64,000 bases of DNA, taken from positions 62,001 to 126,000 of the forward strand of contig CAUDXH010000002.1 in the NCBI GenBank assembly GCA_958453305.1. The letters are read 5' to 3'. This DNA is from an uncultured Bacteroides sp. Its GTDB lineage: Bacteria > Bacteroidota > Bacteroidia > Bacteroidales > Bacteroidaceae. Positions 25,728 through 33,632 of this stretch are shown one piece after another (the first letter of the stretch is position 1; each line of letters starts with the position of its first letter). Made by a program: the position numbers and the translations under genes. The notes under the pieces were generated by a model. That model was not told the DNA's origin. It ran no database searches and saw only the letters and a program-made list of their open reading frames with translations.

Positions 25728-26219
25728 ATGAAAAAATTTTTGATGTTATTCAGCCTTCTTTTTGTGTTCTTGGGTGGTATCCAGGCACAGAAGGGAAAAC
25801 AAGCTATTGGTTTTGGTCTGAATTATGGAACGCAAATTGAAAGCATGGGCTTAGGTATAAAATATCAGTATAACATTACAGACCCTATCCGTCTTGAACC
25901 TTCACTCAACTATTTCTTTGAAAACGATAATGTGAGCATGCTCGATTTCAATGTGAATCTTCATTATCTGTGTCCGGTAGGCAGAGGCGTAAAACTTTAT
26001 CCTCTTTTCGGATTGACTCTGACAAACTGGATGCTTGATATAGATACAGGCTTTGGTGAAGATATTGACGATAATGAATGCCGATTCGGTGTGAACTTGG
26101 GAGGTGGAGTTGAATTTGATTTGGGTCATAACTGGGCTATCAATCTTGAAGGAAAATACCAGTTGGTTAGTGATTTTGATCAAGGTGTAATCAACATAGG
26201 TGCCTCTTACCGCTTCTAA
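25728..26219 (+). CDS. Small outer-membrane beta-barrel protein
   Basis: A 163-residue protein with a signal peptide (MKKFLMLFSLLFVFLGGIQA, then Q). The mature part is made of amphipathic strands rich in Gly and aromatic residues and ends in ASYRF, the C-terminal aromatic signature of outer-membrane barrels. Its length suggests an eight-stranded OmpX/OmpW-like porin fold. It has its own consensus promoter and a terminator, so it is a single-gene unit downstream of ktrBA. No specific function can be read. Confidence 0.85.
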   Translation: MKKFLMLFSLLFVFLGGIQAQKGKQAIGFGLNYGTQIESMGLGIKYQYNITDPIRLEPSLNYFFENDNVSMLDFNVNLHYLCPVGRGVKLYPLFGLTLTNWMLDIDTGFGEDIDDNECRFGVNLGGGVEFDLGHNWAINLEGKYQLVSDFDQGVINIGASYRF

Positions 26220-26255
26220 TAAAATGTAATAGAAAATCCAATCTCATAGAAGTTT

Positions 26256-26302
26256 CATCCTGCTGTGGCTCTTAATGAAGAGTTGTGGCGGGATGTTTTT
26301 TT
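26256..26302 (+). terminator. Terminator after outer-membrane barrel gene
   Basis: catcctgc (26256-26263) pairs with gcgggatg (26288-26295) with one G-T pair, an inner ctctt/aagag hairpin lies between, and seven T residues follow. Confidence 0.85.
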
Positions 26303-26395
26303 AGGTTTGAACGTATTTGCTTGAATTACCCGGAGATTTCTCGATGTTTTTTTTTAAATGAATTAAAAGTTGAGTTTGCAAGATTTGAATCTGGT

Positions 26396-26450
26396 AAAAG
26401 TATAAATGCCGGAAATTGTATCTGATACAATTTCCGGCATTTATACTTTT
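26396..26450. repeat. 27-bp perfect palindrome beside tRNA-Ala
   Basis: Bases 26396-26422 are the exact reverse complement of 26424-26450, with a single base between the arms. It lies 14 bases beyond the 3' end of the tRNA gene, so it is likely its terminator/processing hairpin, but the perfection and length are unusual. Only short T-runs (actttt, and ctttt on the minus strand) follow. Confidence 0.85.
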
Positions 26451-26463
26451 GAAAAATAATCCG

Positions 26464-26537
26464 TGGAGCATGCGAGACTCGAACTCGCCACCTCGACACT
26501 GCCAGTGTCGCGCTCTAGCCAGATGAGCTAATGCCCC
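26464..26537 (-). tRNA. tRNA-Ala (GGC anticodon)
   Basis: A 74-base cloverleaf on the minus strand. Acceptor GGGGCAU pairs with AUGCUCC, including the G3-U70 pair that identifies alanine tRNAs. The D arm is GCUC/GAGC, the anticodon stem CGACA/UGUCG encloses loop CUGGCAG (anticodon GGC), and the T arm GCGAG/CUCGC encloses UUCGAGU. The discriminator is A; CCA is not encoded. It reads GCC and GCU codons. Confidence 0.96.
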
Positions 26538-26552
26538 ATTGGTTTTGTGCTG

Positions 26553-26560
26553 CAAATATA
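26553..26560 (-). promoter_or_regulatory. -7 promoter box for tRNA-Ala
   Basis: Minus-strand TATATTTG, exact TAnnTTTG, 16 bases upstream of the tRNA 5' end; TTTA lies 19 bases further upstream as a possible -33 element. Confidence 0.65.
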
Positions 26561-26651
26561 CAACAACCTTTTGATTTTTAAACTATATCTCGTAAAAAAA
26601 ACAATAGAAACAGCTATTTTTGCTTTCTGGAATCAAAAATACAAAAAAAAT

Positions 26652-27164
26652 ATGGATATAATGATACGCAAAGCCCTTCCCGATGATTTGGACCGGTTGA
26701 TGGAAATTTTTGACAGTGCTCGTAATTTTATGCAGTCAGTAGGTAATGCGAATCAGTGGATAAATGGTTATCCCCAGCGAGAATTAATTACTGCTGAGAT
26801 TGAAGCTTCTCATTGTTATGTTTGTGAAAATGATGAAGGAGAAGTAGTTGCTACTTTCTCATTTATTGGAGAGCCTGATCCGAATTATGATTCTATTGAA
26901 GGTCATTGGTTAAATGAAGAGCCTTATTATGTCATTCATCGTTTGGCTTCTGATGGTTCCTGCAGAGGGATAGGACAGTTTTGTTTGGAGTGGTGTATGG
27001 AAAGAGCCTCCAATATTCGGATAGATACCCATGCTGACAATTGGGTTATGCAGCGCTTGGTAGAGCGTAATGGCTTTTTAAAATGCGGGATTATCTATGT
27101 GGCAAACGGAACTCCACGTATAGCCTATCAATGGATAAAGAGCGATACTATTAAGAAATCTTAA
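26652..27164 (+). CDS. GNAT-family N-acetyltransferase
   Basis: A 170-residue acetyl-CoA-dependent acetyltransferase. The start IRKALPDDLDRLMEIFDSAR is the usual first strand and helix of the fold. The core acetyl-CoA loop is present as HRLASDGSCRGIGQFCLEW (the R-G-x-G type pyrophosphate loop), and DTHADNWVMQRLVERNGFLK is the typical motif-B ending. I chose the ATG at 26652 because the 35 codons upstream are AT-rich, unlike coding sequence, and would run into the tRNA promoter. A second ATG at 26661 is equally possible. The acceptor substrate is unknown. Confidence 0.9.
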   Translation: MDIMIRKALPDDLDRLMEIFDSARNFMQSVGNANQWINGYPQRELITAEIEASHCYVCENDEGEVVATFSFIGEPDPNYDSIEGHWLNEEPYYVIHRLASDGSCRGIGQFCLEWCMERASNIRIDTHADNWVMQRLVERNGFLKCGIIYVANGTPRIAYQWIKSDTIKKS

Positions 27165-27184
27165 TATTAGAATATTTTCCTATG

Positions 27185-27231
27185 GAAACTTTGTGAAGTC
27201 TGAATTAATATTTTTCTTTGCGTAAAGTTTC
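27185..27231. repeat. Inverted repeat upstream of CoA-disulfide reductase
   Basis: gaaacttt (27185-27192) and aaagtttc (27224-27231) are perfect complements 31 bases apart, and the flanks repeat ctatggaaa / ctaatggaaa. It could be an operator for the MarR regulator encoded downstream; unproven. Confidence 0.35.
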
Positions 27232-27267
27232 TAATGGAAAATAATAACAATATAAAATAAAAAGAAT

Positions 27268-29715
27268 ATGAAGTATCTTATTATCGGAGGAGTAGCCGGA
27301 GGAGCAACGGCAGCAGCAAGAATTCGTCGTAATACAGAGGCAGCTGAAATTATTTTATTTGAAAAAGGAGAATACATTTCTTATGCCAACTGTGGTTTAC
27401 CTTATTATATAGGAGGGGTGATTACAGAGCGCGAACGTTTATTTGTTCAGACCCCGGAAGCCTTTGGAAAACGCTTTAATATTGATGTGCGTACTCGTTC
27501 GGAAGTCATAGCTATCGATGTAAAGAAGAAGGAGGTAACTGTTTCTGCATCCGGTGGCAAAGTCTATACAGAAAGCTATGATAAGCTACTTCTTTCACCG
27601 GGAGCTTCTCCGGTTCGTCCGCCCCTTCCCGGCATAGATAGTGAAGGAATTTTCACTTTGCGCAATGTAAGCGATACCGATCGTATCAAGCGTTATATAC
27701 AGGAGAACGATGTAAAGCGCGCTGTAATTGTAGGAGGCGGATTTATAGGTTTGGAAATGGCAGAAAACCTTCATCATGCCGGAACTGAAGTGTCAGTGGT
27801 AGAAATGGCTAATCAAGTGATGGGTCCGATTGACTACTCAATGGCTTCTCTGGTACATGAACACCTGCTTCAGAAAGGCGTGAAGCTGTATTTGGAACAG
27901 GCTGTTGAATCTTTCGAACAGACGCAGCAGGGTATTGTAGTAAAGTTTAAATCTGGTATAAATCTTGAGGCTGAACTGGTTATTTTATCGATAGGAGTTC
28001 GTGCAGAAACCCGCTTGGCAACGGAAGCAGGACTGGAGTTAGGCGAGATGCGTGGTATTTATGTAAATGAATACTTGCAGACATCAGATGATTCAGTTTA
28101 TGCTGTGGGTGATGCAATTGAATTCCCGCATCCACTTACAGGAAAGCCTTGGTTAAACTTTTTGGCTGGTCCGGCTAACCGTCAGGCGCGTATCGTTGCC
28201 GATAACATGGTTTTCGGTAACCGGGTAAAATACGAAGGATCGATAGGAACAGCCATAGCTAAAGTATTTGATTTGACTGTAGCTTCAACAGGGCTTCCGG
28301 CAAAGCGTTTGAAGCAATTTGGAATGCCGTATCTTTCGGCTACTATCCATTCAGGTTCTCATGCAGGCTATTATCCGGGAGCTGTCCAAATGGATATTAA
28401 GATCACCTTTTCACCGGAAGACGGACGGCTGTATGGTGCCCAGATTGTGGGATGTGCGGGCGTGGATAAGCGTATTGATGAGTACGCATTGACCATTAAA
28501 CGGGGAGGAACGGTTTATGACTTGGTTTCATTAGAGCATGCTTATGCCCCTCCCTTCTCTTCGGCTAAAGACCCTGTAGCTATATCTGGTTATGTGGCAG
28601 GGAACATCCTGACAGGCAAAATGCTTCCGCTTTATTGGCGTGAATTGCGTGACGCCGATTTAGCCAAAGTTACTTTGATAGATGTCCGTACACCCGATGA
28701 ATTTATGTTAGGTAGCCTTGAGGGTGCGGTGAATATTCCTCTTGATGATTTACGTGAACGGATAACGGAAATCGTATCCGATAAGCCGGTATGGGTATTT
28801 TGCGGTATAGGTCTGCGAGGTTATTTGGCATCTAACATTTTAAGAGAAAAAGGATATAAAGAGGTGCGCAATCTTATCGGAGGTCTTAAAACTTATAAGG
28901 CAGCGGTGGCTCAGGTGCAGCTTCCGTCAGGAAATGAACAGACGATGAGTGAAGCCAGTACACCAAGTCAGGCAGTTAACCCCAAGAATGTATTGACAGT
29001 TGATGCTTGTGGAATTCAATGTCCCGGTCCGGTATTGAAGTTAAAGAAGACAATGGAAGAACTGGCAGATGGAGACCGTTTGGAAATAAGAGCAACAGAT
29101 ATAGGATTTCCTCGTGATGCGGAGGCTTGGTGTCGGACTACAGGTAATCGTTTCCTTTCTTCTTCCGCTGCAAATGGGGTGTATACCGTTTGTTTGGAAA
29201 AAGCAACTTCCGGTAAAGCTGCAGCACCCAAGGCTGAAACAAGTGAGCAAGGAAAAACTTTCATTCTGTTCAGTGATGACCTTGATAAAACTTTAGCTAC
29301 TTTTGTACTCGCTAACGGAGCAGCAGCTACGGGAAAAAAAGTGACGATATTTTTTACTTTCTGGGGCTTGAATGCAATAAAAAAAGAGCATAAACCCAAG
29401 GTAGAGAAAGATATTTTCGGTAAAATGTTTGGGGCAATGCTGCCATCCGATTCCCGTCATTTAAAACTGTCAAAAATGAATATGGGTGGACTGGGAACTC
29501 GTATGATGCGTTATTTGATGAGAAAGAAAAACATTGAATCATTGGAGTCTCTCCGTAAGCAGGCTATTGAAAATGGAGTAGAGTTTATCGCTTGTCAGAT
29601 GTCGATGGACGTGATGGGTGTGAAGCGTGAGGAGTTGCTTGACAATGTAACCGTCGGAGGCGTTGCCACTTATATGGAACGTGCAGAGCAAGCCAATGTC
29701 AACTTGTTTATTTAA
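27268..29715 (+). CDS. CoA-disulfide reductase/rhodanese/TusA/DsrE fusion
   Basis: An 815-residue cytoplasmic protein with four joined domains. (1) FAD/NAD(P) disulfide reductase (about 1-445) starting IIGGVAGGATAAARIRR, with the single redox cysteine Cys42 in YANCGLPYYIGG, as in CoA-disulfide reductases. (2) Rhodanese (about 450-550) with DVRTPDEF and catalytic Cys512 in FCGIGLRGY. (3) TusA-like domain (about 575-645) with the sulfur-carrier Cys585 in CGIQCPGPVLK. (4) DsrE-like domain (about 660-815) starting FILFSDDLDKTLATFVLANG. Together they can reduce CoA disulfide or persulfide and relay sulfane sulfur. It is followed closely by a MarR regulator and queH. The relay order is inference. 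Confidence 0.93.
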   Translation: MKYLIIGGVAGGATAAARIRRNTEAAEIILFEKGEYISYANCGLPYYIGGVITERERLFVQTPEAFGKRFNIDVRTRSEVIAIDVKKKEVTVSASGGKVYTESYDKLLLSPGASPVRPPLPGIDSEGIFTLRNVSDTDRIKRYIQENDVKRAVIVGGGFIGLEMAENLHHAGTEVSVVEMANQVMGPIDYSMASLVHEHLLQKGVKLYLEQAVESFEQTQQGIVVKFKSGINLEAELVILSIGVRAETRLATEAGLELGEMRGIYVNEYLQTSDDSVYAVGDAIEFPHPLTGKPWLNFLAGPANRQARIVADNMVFGNRVKYEGSIGTAIAKVFDLTVASTGLPAKRLKQFGMPYLSATIHSGSHAGYYPGAVQMDIKITFSPEDGRLYGAQIVGCAGVDKRIDEYALTIKRGGTVYDLVSLEHAYAPPFSSAKDPVAISGYVAGNILTGKMLPLYWRELRDADLAKVTLIDVRTPDEFMLGSLEGAVNIPLDDLRERITEIVSDKPVWVFCGIGLRGYLASNILREKGYKEVRNLIGGLKTYKAAVAQVQLPSGNEQTMSEASTPSQAVNPKNVLTVDACGIQCPGPVLKLKKTMEELADGDRLEIRATDIGFPRDAEAWCRTTGNRFLSSSAANGVYTVCLEKATSGKAAAPKAETSEQGKTFILFSDDLDKTLATFVLANGAAATGKKVTIFFTFWGLNAIKKEHKPKVEKDIFGKMFGAMLPSDSRHLKLSKMNMGGLGTRMMRYLMRKKNIESLESLRKQAIENGVEFIACQMSMDVMGVKREELLDNVTVGGVATYMERAEQANVNLFI

Positions 29716-29724
29716 AACTGAGTA

Positions 29725-30123
29725 ATGGAAAAAATAAAATGTATATGCGTAATGAGAGAGCTGTTTCAAGCTCTCTCTCTCTTAGAAGTCAGACTTTTGG
29801 AACAATATGGAGTTTCACTGAACGAAGCGATGGTTTTGTGTAGCATAGGCGGTGAAACAATAACAGCCGGAACCATCGTAGAGCGTACAGGGCTCACCCC
29901 TTCACACGCCTCAAAGGTAATCAGTTTGGTAGAAAAAAAAGGAATGCTGGTACGCACCTTGAGTGAAAAAGATAGAAGACAGATGTGTTTTACCTTGACG
30001 GAAAAAGCTGTACTGTGTTTAAATGAAATGAAACAACAGGGAATAGAAATTCCGGAACGCTTACTTCCGCTGTTTGCAGATATGGAAAAAGAAGTTGACT
30101 GCCATGAAAAAGAAAAAATTTGA
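29725..30123 (+). CDS. MarR-family transcriptional regulator
   Basis: A 132-residue winged-helix regulator. The recognition region TAGTIVERTGLTPSHASKVI followed by the wing (LVRTLSEKDRRQMCFTLTEKA, with the DRR signature) is typical of MarR. It starts nine bases after the disulfide-reductase fusion, so it is probably co-transcribed and may sense electrophiles, oxidants or sulfur species and control this operon. The first residues (MEKIKCICVM) contain two cysteines close together, and an alternative ATG lies at 29752. It overlaps queH by 20 bases. Confidence 0.9.
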   Translation: MEKIKCICVMRELFQALSLLEVRLLEQYGVSLNEAMVLCSIGGETITAGTIVERTGLTPSHASKVISLVEKKGMLVRTLSEKDRRQMCFTLTEKAVLCLNEMKQQGIEIPERLLPLFADMEKEVDCHEKEKI

Positions 30124-30694
30124 ATTGGAAGTTCCCGGAGGAGCCAATCGGGTATTATTGCACACTTGCTGTGCTCCATGCTCATCTGCCATTATAGAAT
30201 GTATGATGCAGCATGGTATTCAGCCGGTTATTTATTATTGCAATCCAAATATTTATCCGCATGAGGAATACTTGATAAGAAAAGATGAGTGCACACGCTA
30301 TGCCCGCTCGTTAGGATTGGAAATTATAGATGCCGATTATAACCATGAAGCATGGTTAGGAGGAATCTGCGGACTGGAAAATGAACCGGAAAGGGGAGGC
30401 CGTTGTCTGAAATGTTTCAAATTGCGTTTGGCAGAGACTGCGCGTTATGCACATGAGCATGGTTTTACCGTTATTACCACCACGCTTGCTTCATCACGCT
30501 GGAAGAGTCTGGATCAGATTAACGAAGCCGGCCGCTGGGCAGTAGAGCCTTATCCGGAAGTCGTTTGGTGGGAGCAGAACTGGCGGAAAGGCGGTCTGAG
30601 CGAACGCCGTATTGCCATTATCAAAGAATACGATTTTTATAATCAGCAGTATTGCGGCTGTGAGTTTAGTATGCGAAAGGAGCAGATTCAATAG
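30104..30694 (+). CDS. queH: Epoxyqueuosine reductase QueH
   Basis: Reduces epoxyqueuosine to queuosine in tRNA, the last step of queuosine synthesis, by the non-B12 route. The 197-residue protein has the DUF208/QueH cysteine pattern: LLHTCCAPCSSA near the start, GGRCLKCFKLRL in the middle, and QQYCGCEFS at the end; these ligate an iron-sulfur cluster and a further metal. YYCNPNIYPHEEY and TTTLASSRWK are also family motifs. The start at 30104 was chosen because the preceding in-frame codons lie deep in the MarR gene. It overlaps that gene by 20 bases. Confidence 0.95.
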   Translation: MKKKKFELEVPGGANRVLLHTCCAPCSSAIIECMMQHGIQPVIYYCNPNIYPHEEYLIRKDECTRYARSLGLEIIDADYNHEAWLGGICGLENEPERGGRCLKCFKLRLAETARYAHEHGFTVITTTLASSRWKSLDQINEAGRWAVEPYPEVVWWEQNWRKGGLSERRIAIIKEYDFYNQQYCGCEFSMRKEQIQ

Positions 30695-30723
30695 AGAACA
30701 CCTGCCGGCTTGTTTATGGGAAT

Positions 30724-30772
30724 AAAGAATCAAGGCCACATTGCGCTGTGCGTAGTGTGGCTTTGATTCTTT
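30724..30772. terminator. Bidirectional terminator after queH
   Basis: aaagaatcaaggccaca (30724-30740) pairs with tgtggctttgattcttt (30756-30772), 17 bp with one G-T pair. It sits between convergent queH and the minus-strand YbjN-like gene. Confidence 0.75.
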
Positions 30773-30784
30773 GTTGCAGTGAGA

Positions 30785-31450
30785 TTATACTTGCTCTGTT
30801 TCTTTCTTGGGTTCAAGCGGTGTTGTATTGTCACGGTAAGCAGAAAACCCTTTTACTTTAACCCGTTCTTTCTTTTGCTCCTCATCTACAGAAGCAGCAC
30901 CAAGCTGGTTCATGTTATCTTTAATGGCATTGTGTGCATCAAAGAAATAATCGAGCAGCATTTTCATATGTTCCTCCAGTTCCCCCTCATTCGGCGAGAA
31001 AAAAGTATGACACCGCGAGTGGAGTCCAAGGGTTTTTCCGTCTTCATCAGCCATAAATACGGTGGTAACGAGTGAGCTGACATTAACCAGATTAATAATT
31101 TCCTTCAAGAAGGGAAGTGCTTCATTGTCATTGCTGATAGATCCCCACCAGGGATTCCATATCATGATAAAACGGTTTTCTTCTTCGGCAGCAATATAAA
31201 AGTCGTCTCCCTGATATTTAAAGGTTATATGATCTTCTTCGTTAACTTCCGGCTGGCATCCTATTTTTTTAAGTACACTTATCACCAGTTCTTTGGTGCT
31301 GATGTCATCCAGTTCATTTTTAGTCATGCGTTCGATATGTTCCAACCGCATGCGTCGTTCTTTGATAAATCGCAAGGCAAGTAAAATGACAGGCCACATT
31401 GCCAGTGCAATAACGGCTATCAGTAGGGTAATGTCACTAAGGTTTGTCAT
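30785..31450 (-). CDS. Membrane-anchored protein with YbjN-like domain, unknown function
   Basis: A 221-residue protein with one N-terminal membrane helix (about residues 8-27, LLIAVIALAMWPVILLAL) followed by a charged cytoplasmic part. The region about 50-160 (starting TKELVISVLKKIGCQPEVN and including FYIAAEEENRFIMIWNPWW) resembles the YbjN/type III chaperone-like fold in pattern. A charged tail follows (DEEQKKERVKVKGF). It is a single gene convergent with queH. A near-consensus -7 box (TATCTTTA, one mismatch) lies at 31492-31499. No function is inferred. Confidence 0.75.
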   Translation of the reverse strand: MTNLSDITLLIAVIALAMWPVILLALRFIKERRMRLEHIERMTKNELDDISTKELVISVLKKIGCQPEVNEEDHITFKYQGDDFYIAAEEENRFIMIWNPWWGSISNDNEALPFLKEIINLVNVSSLVTTVFMADEDGKTLGLHSRCHTFFSPNEGELEEHMKMLLDYFFDAHNAIKDNMNQLGAASVDEEQKKERVKVKGFSAYRDNTTPLEPKKETEQV

Positions 31451-31609
31451 GGTGTTTTACAGATTAAAAGGTAATACGATATTCTTTTCACTAAAGATAA
31501 TCATTTATTCGGATAAGGATAACATCTGTTATGTTTTTTTAATCAACTATAGAGCAGCAAAACAGTCTGTAATTTGTTTATAGGGTGTAACTAATTAAAA
31601 AGCAAACTT

Positions 31610-32164
31610 ATGAAAAGATTTGTATCAATGATGATGTTGGCCTTATTGGTAGCAATGGGTCACATGAGTGCGCAGGAGGCAAGGGAACTGACGCGTGAAG
31701 AAAAAAAAGCCTTGCAGGAACGTCTTGACAGTTTGCTGTATGTAGATGCCGAGACGGCAATAGAAAAGAAAGCCTTTACCTTAGAGGCTGATCAAGTAGT
31801 GTTTAAATACGGGCAGACAGCTTTTGTATCCTCGAATACAAATTTTGTGGCTGTAAACGGAACAGAGGCGGTGGTTCAAGTAGCCTTTAATATTCCAGCT
31901 TCAGGACCGAACGGTTTGGGAGGTGTGACCGTAGACGGGAATATATCCCGCTATGAAACGCGTAAAGACAAGAAAGGTAATCTGTATGTCTCGATGGATG
32001 TGATGGGCATCGGTATTTCCGCACGGGTAGATATATCCATGATGCGGGGAAGTAACCGGGCTTCTGTAACAGTCAGTCCGAATTTTAACTCCAACCGGCT
32101 TACTTTAAATGGCGTGATTTTGCCCAAAGAGCGGAGCAGTGTTTTTAAAGGTAACTCGCTTTAA
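31610..32164 (+). CDS. Exported DUF4251-family protein
   Basis: A 184-residue protein with a signal peptide (MKRFVSMMMLALLVAMGHMSA, then Q). The mature part has the DUF4251 pattern seen throughout Bacteroidales, with beta strands around TNFVAVNGTEAVVQVAFN, GGVTVDGNISRYE and the closing RLTLNGVILP. No catalytic residues stand out. It is first in a three-gene envelope operon with a DUF4136 lipoprotein and an outer-membrane protein. A periplasmic role is likely; the function is unknown. Confidence 0.85.
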   Translation: MKRFVSMMMLALLVAMGHMSAQEARELTREEKKALQERLDSLLYVDAETAIEKKAFTLEADQVVFKYGQTAFVSSNTNFVAVNGTEAVVQVAFNIPASGPNGLGGVTVDGNISRYETRKDKKGNLYVSMDVMGIGISARVDISMMRGSNRASVTVSPNFNSNRLTLNGVILPKERSSVFKGNSL

Positions 32165-32212
32165 CGATGTAGTAAATGATTGTTGAATCTATTAATGAAA
32201 GGAGAAAGAAGC

Positions 32213-32842
32213 ATGAAAAAGATTTTGTTTCTGATAGGTGTGACACTGGGAGCAGTGGCTTGTGAAAAAGACCCGGATATGGGGAAACTGGATGCTGACT
32301 TGGTGGTATATACAGATCATGATACGAATGTTGATTTCGGAAGATTTCAAACCTATTTCCTGCCCGACAGTATTTTAGAGGCCGGAGGTCGCCATGCCGT
32401 TTACTGGAAAGACGACAATGCGAAAATGATTATCCGGAAAGTACAAGAGAATTTAGAGAAACGCGGCTATGTGCGTGAAATGAATCCGGATAAAAAAGAC
32501 GAAGTAGATTTTGGAGTTCAGCTTTCGTATGTGTCACAAACCAATGTGGTGACTGGTGGCTATTTCGGTGGCTGGTGGGATTTCGGCTTCTGGGGTCCCT
32601 GGTGGGGTGGATGGAATTATCCTTTCCCGGTTACCTATTCATACGACACGAATACCTTAGTGCTTGAAATGGTAAATCTAACACAGAAAAACGGGGCAGG
32701 CAAAAAAGCGGATAAACTGCCTGTGATATGGTATGCCAGTGCTTCCGGTTATCAGTATAGCGGACGCTTTAATCAGGAGTTGCTGCTGAATTCGGTCACG
32801 CAGGCGTTTGAACAGTCACCATATATCAAATCAGTTAAATAG
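32213..32842 (+). CDS. DUF4136-family lipoprotein
   Basis: A 209-residue lipoprotein: MKKILFLIGVTLGAVAC has the lipobox AVAC, followed by EKDP. DUF4136 features are present: FGRFQTYFLPDSI, EVDFGVQLSYVSQ and a Trp/Gly-rich loop (GGYFGGWWDFGFWGPWWGG). The start at 32213 has a good ribosome-binding site (AAAGGAGAAAG) directly upstream, and the in-frame start at 32180 does not begin a signal peptide. It sits 48 bases after the DUF4251 gene and 16 bases before the outer-membrane protein, so the three likely form one transcript. Confidence 0.9.
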   Translation: MKKILFLIGVTLGAVACEKDPDMGKLDADLVVYTDHDTNVDFGRFQTYFLPDSILEAGGRHAVYWKDDNAKMIIRKVQENLEKRGYVREMNPDKKDEVDFGVQLSYVSQTNVVTGGYFGGWWDFGFWGPWWGGWNYPFPVTYSYDTNTLVLEMVNLTQKNGAGKKADKLPVIWYASASGYQYSGRFNQELLLNSVTQAFEQSPYIKSVK

Positions 32843-32858
32843 GAAAGGAGAATAAGCA

Positions 32859-33491
32859 ATGAAAGGCATAAATAGAGTATGGAGAAAAACGATTGTATTG
32901 GGTATCCTTTTGGCAGGAATGGCGACACAGGGATTCGCCCAATGGGATATGCGTAAACTGAACTTAACGGTTGACTGGCAGATGAATGCACCGCTTTCAT
33001 CCGATTTTACAGATAAAATCAGCGGATGGGGGATGAATTACGAACTGGCATACGAGGTGGCACCGCGTTGGAATGTGGGGGTATTCGCTTCATTTCATAC
33101 GAACCATAAGTATATTGGCCGTCAGACCTTGGAGTTGTCACCAAGTGAATCTATTACCACCGATCAGCAACGTTCGGCTTTTCAGGTTCCTTTAGGAGTG
33201 ACAGGAGCATACACCGTGGGTGGCAACAGCTACTTGAAATCTTATGTGGGTGCGAAAGTGGGAGCCATGTTTGCCCGTAATACCACCTATTTTGGAGCCG
33301 GAGGTTTGCAGGATAAGAAATGGGGCTTTTATGTCTCTCCGGAAGTGGGACTGAATATACATCCCACCGCAGGCAGCTGGGGGCTACACGTGGCTGGTTA
33401 TTACAGTTATGCCACTAATCAGACCCATACACTCACTTGCCAGATTGACGGACAGAGCAATATTGGTTTTCGTTTAGGAGTTATCTTCTGA
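32859..33491 (+). CDS. Outer-membrane beta-barrel protein
   Basis: A 210-residue exported protein with a signal peptide (about residues 1-27, ending GFAQ). The mature chain shows repeated amphipathic strands with Gly and aromatic residues and ends NIGFRLGVIF, the terminal aromatic of outer-membrane barrels; eight strands are plausible. A strong ribosome-binding site (AAAGGAG) precedes the ATG. It is third in the envelope operon, followed by a long hairpin terminator. Function unknown. Confidence 0.85.
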   Translation: MKGINRVWRKTIVLGILLAGMATQGFAQWDMRKLNLTVDWQMNAPLSSDFTDKISGWGMNYELAYEVAPRWNVGVFASFHTNHKYIGRQTLELSPSESITTDQQRSAFQVPLGVTGAYTVGGNSYLKSYVGAKVGAMFARNTTYFGAGGLQDKKWGFYVSPEVGLNIHPTAGSWGLHVAGYYSYATNQTHTLTCQIDGQSNIGFRLGVIF

Positions 33492-33555
33492 TAAATGTGG
33501 GTTATGGGGTTGATATGAACCCTCAAGCCTTTGGGCTGAAATAAAAGCAATGCAT

Positions 33556-33625
33556 AAAAAAATGCTTAGGCATTTCAATTAAACCACCTCGATGTTTAAT
33601 GTGAAGCGCCTAAGCATCTTTTTTA
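33556..33625. terminator. Long nested hairpin terminator between the envelope operon and aroC
   Basis: atgcttaggc (33562-33571) pairs with gcctaagcat (33608-33617); inner arms tttca/tgaag and attaaac (33578-33584) with gtttaat (33594-33600) extend it into one long rod. Six T residues follow on the plus strand and an A-run precedes it for the minus strand, so it can stop aroC as well. Confidence 0.8.
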
Positions 33626-33632
33626 TATCCGG

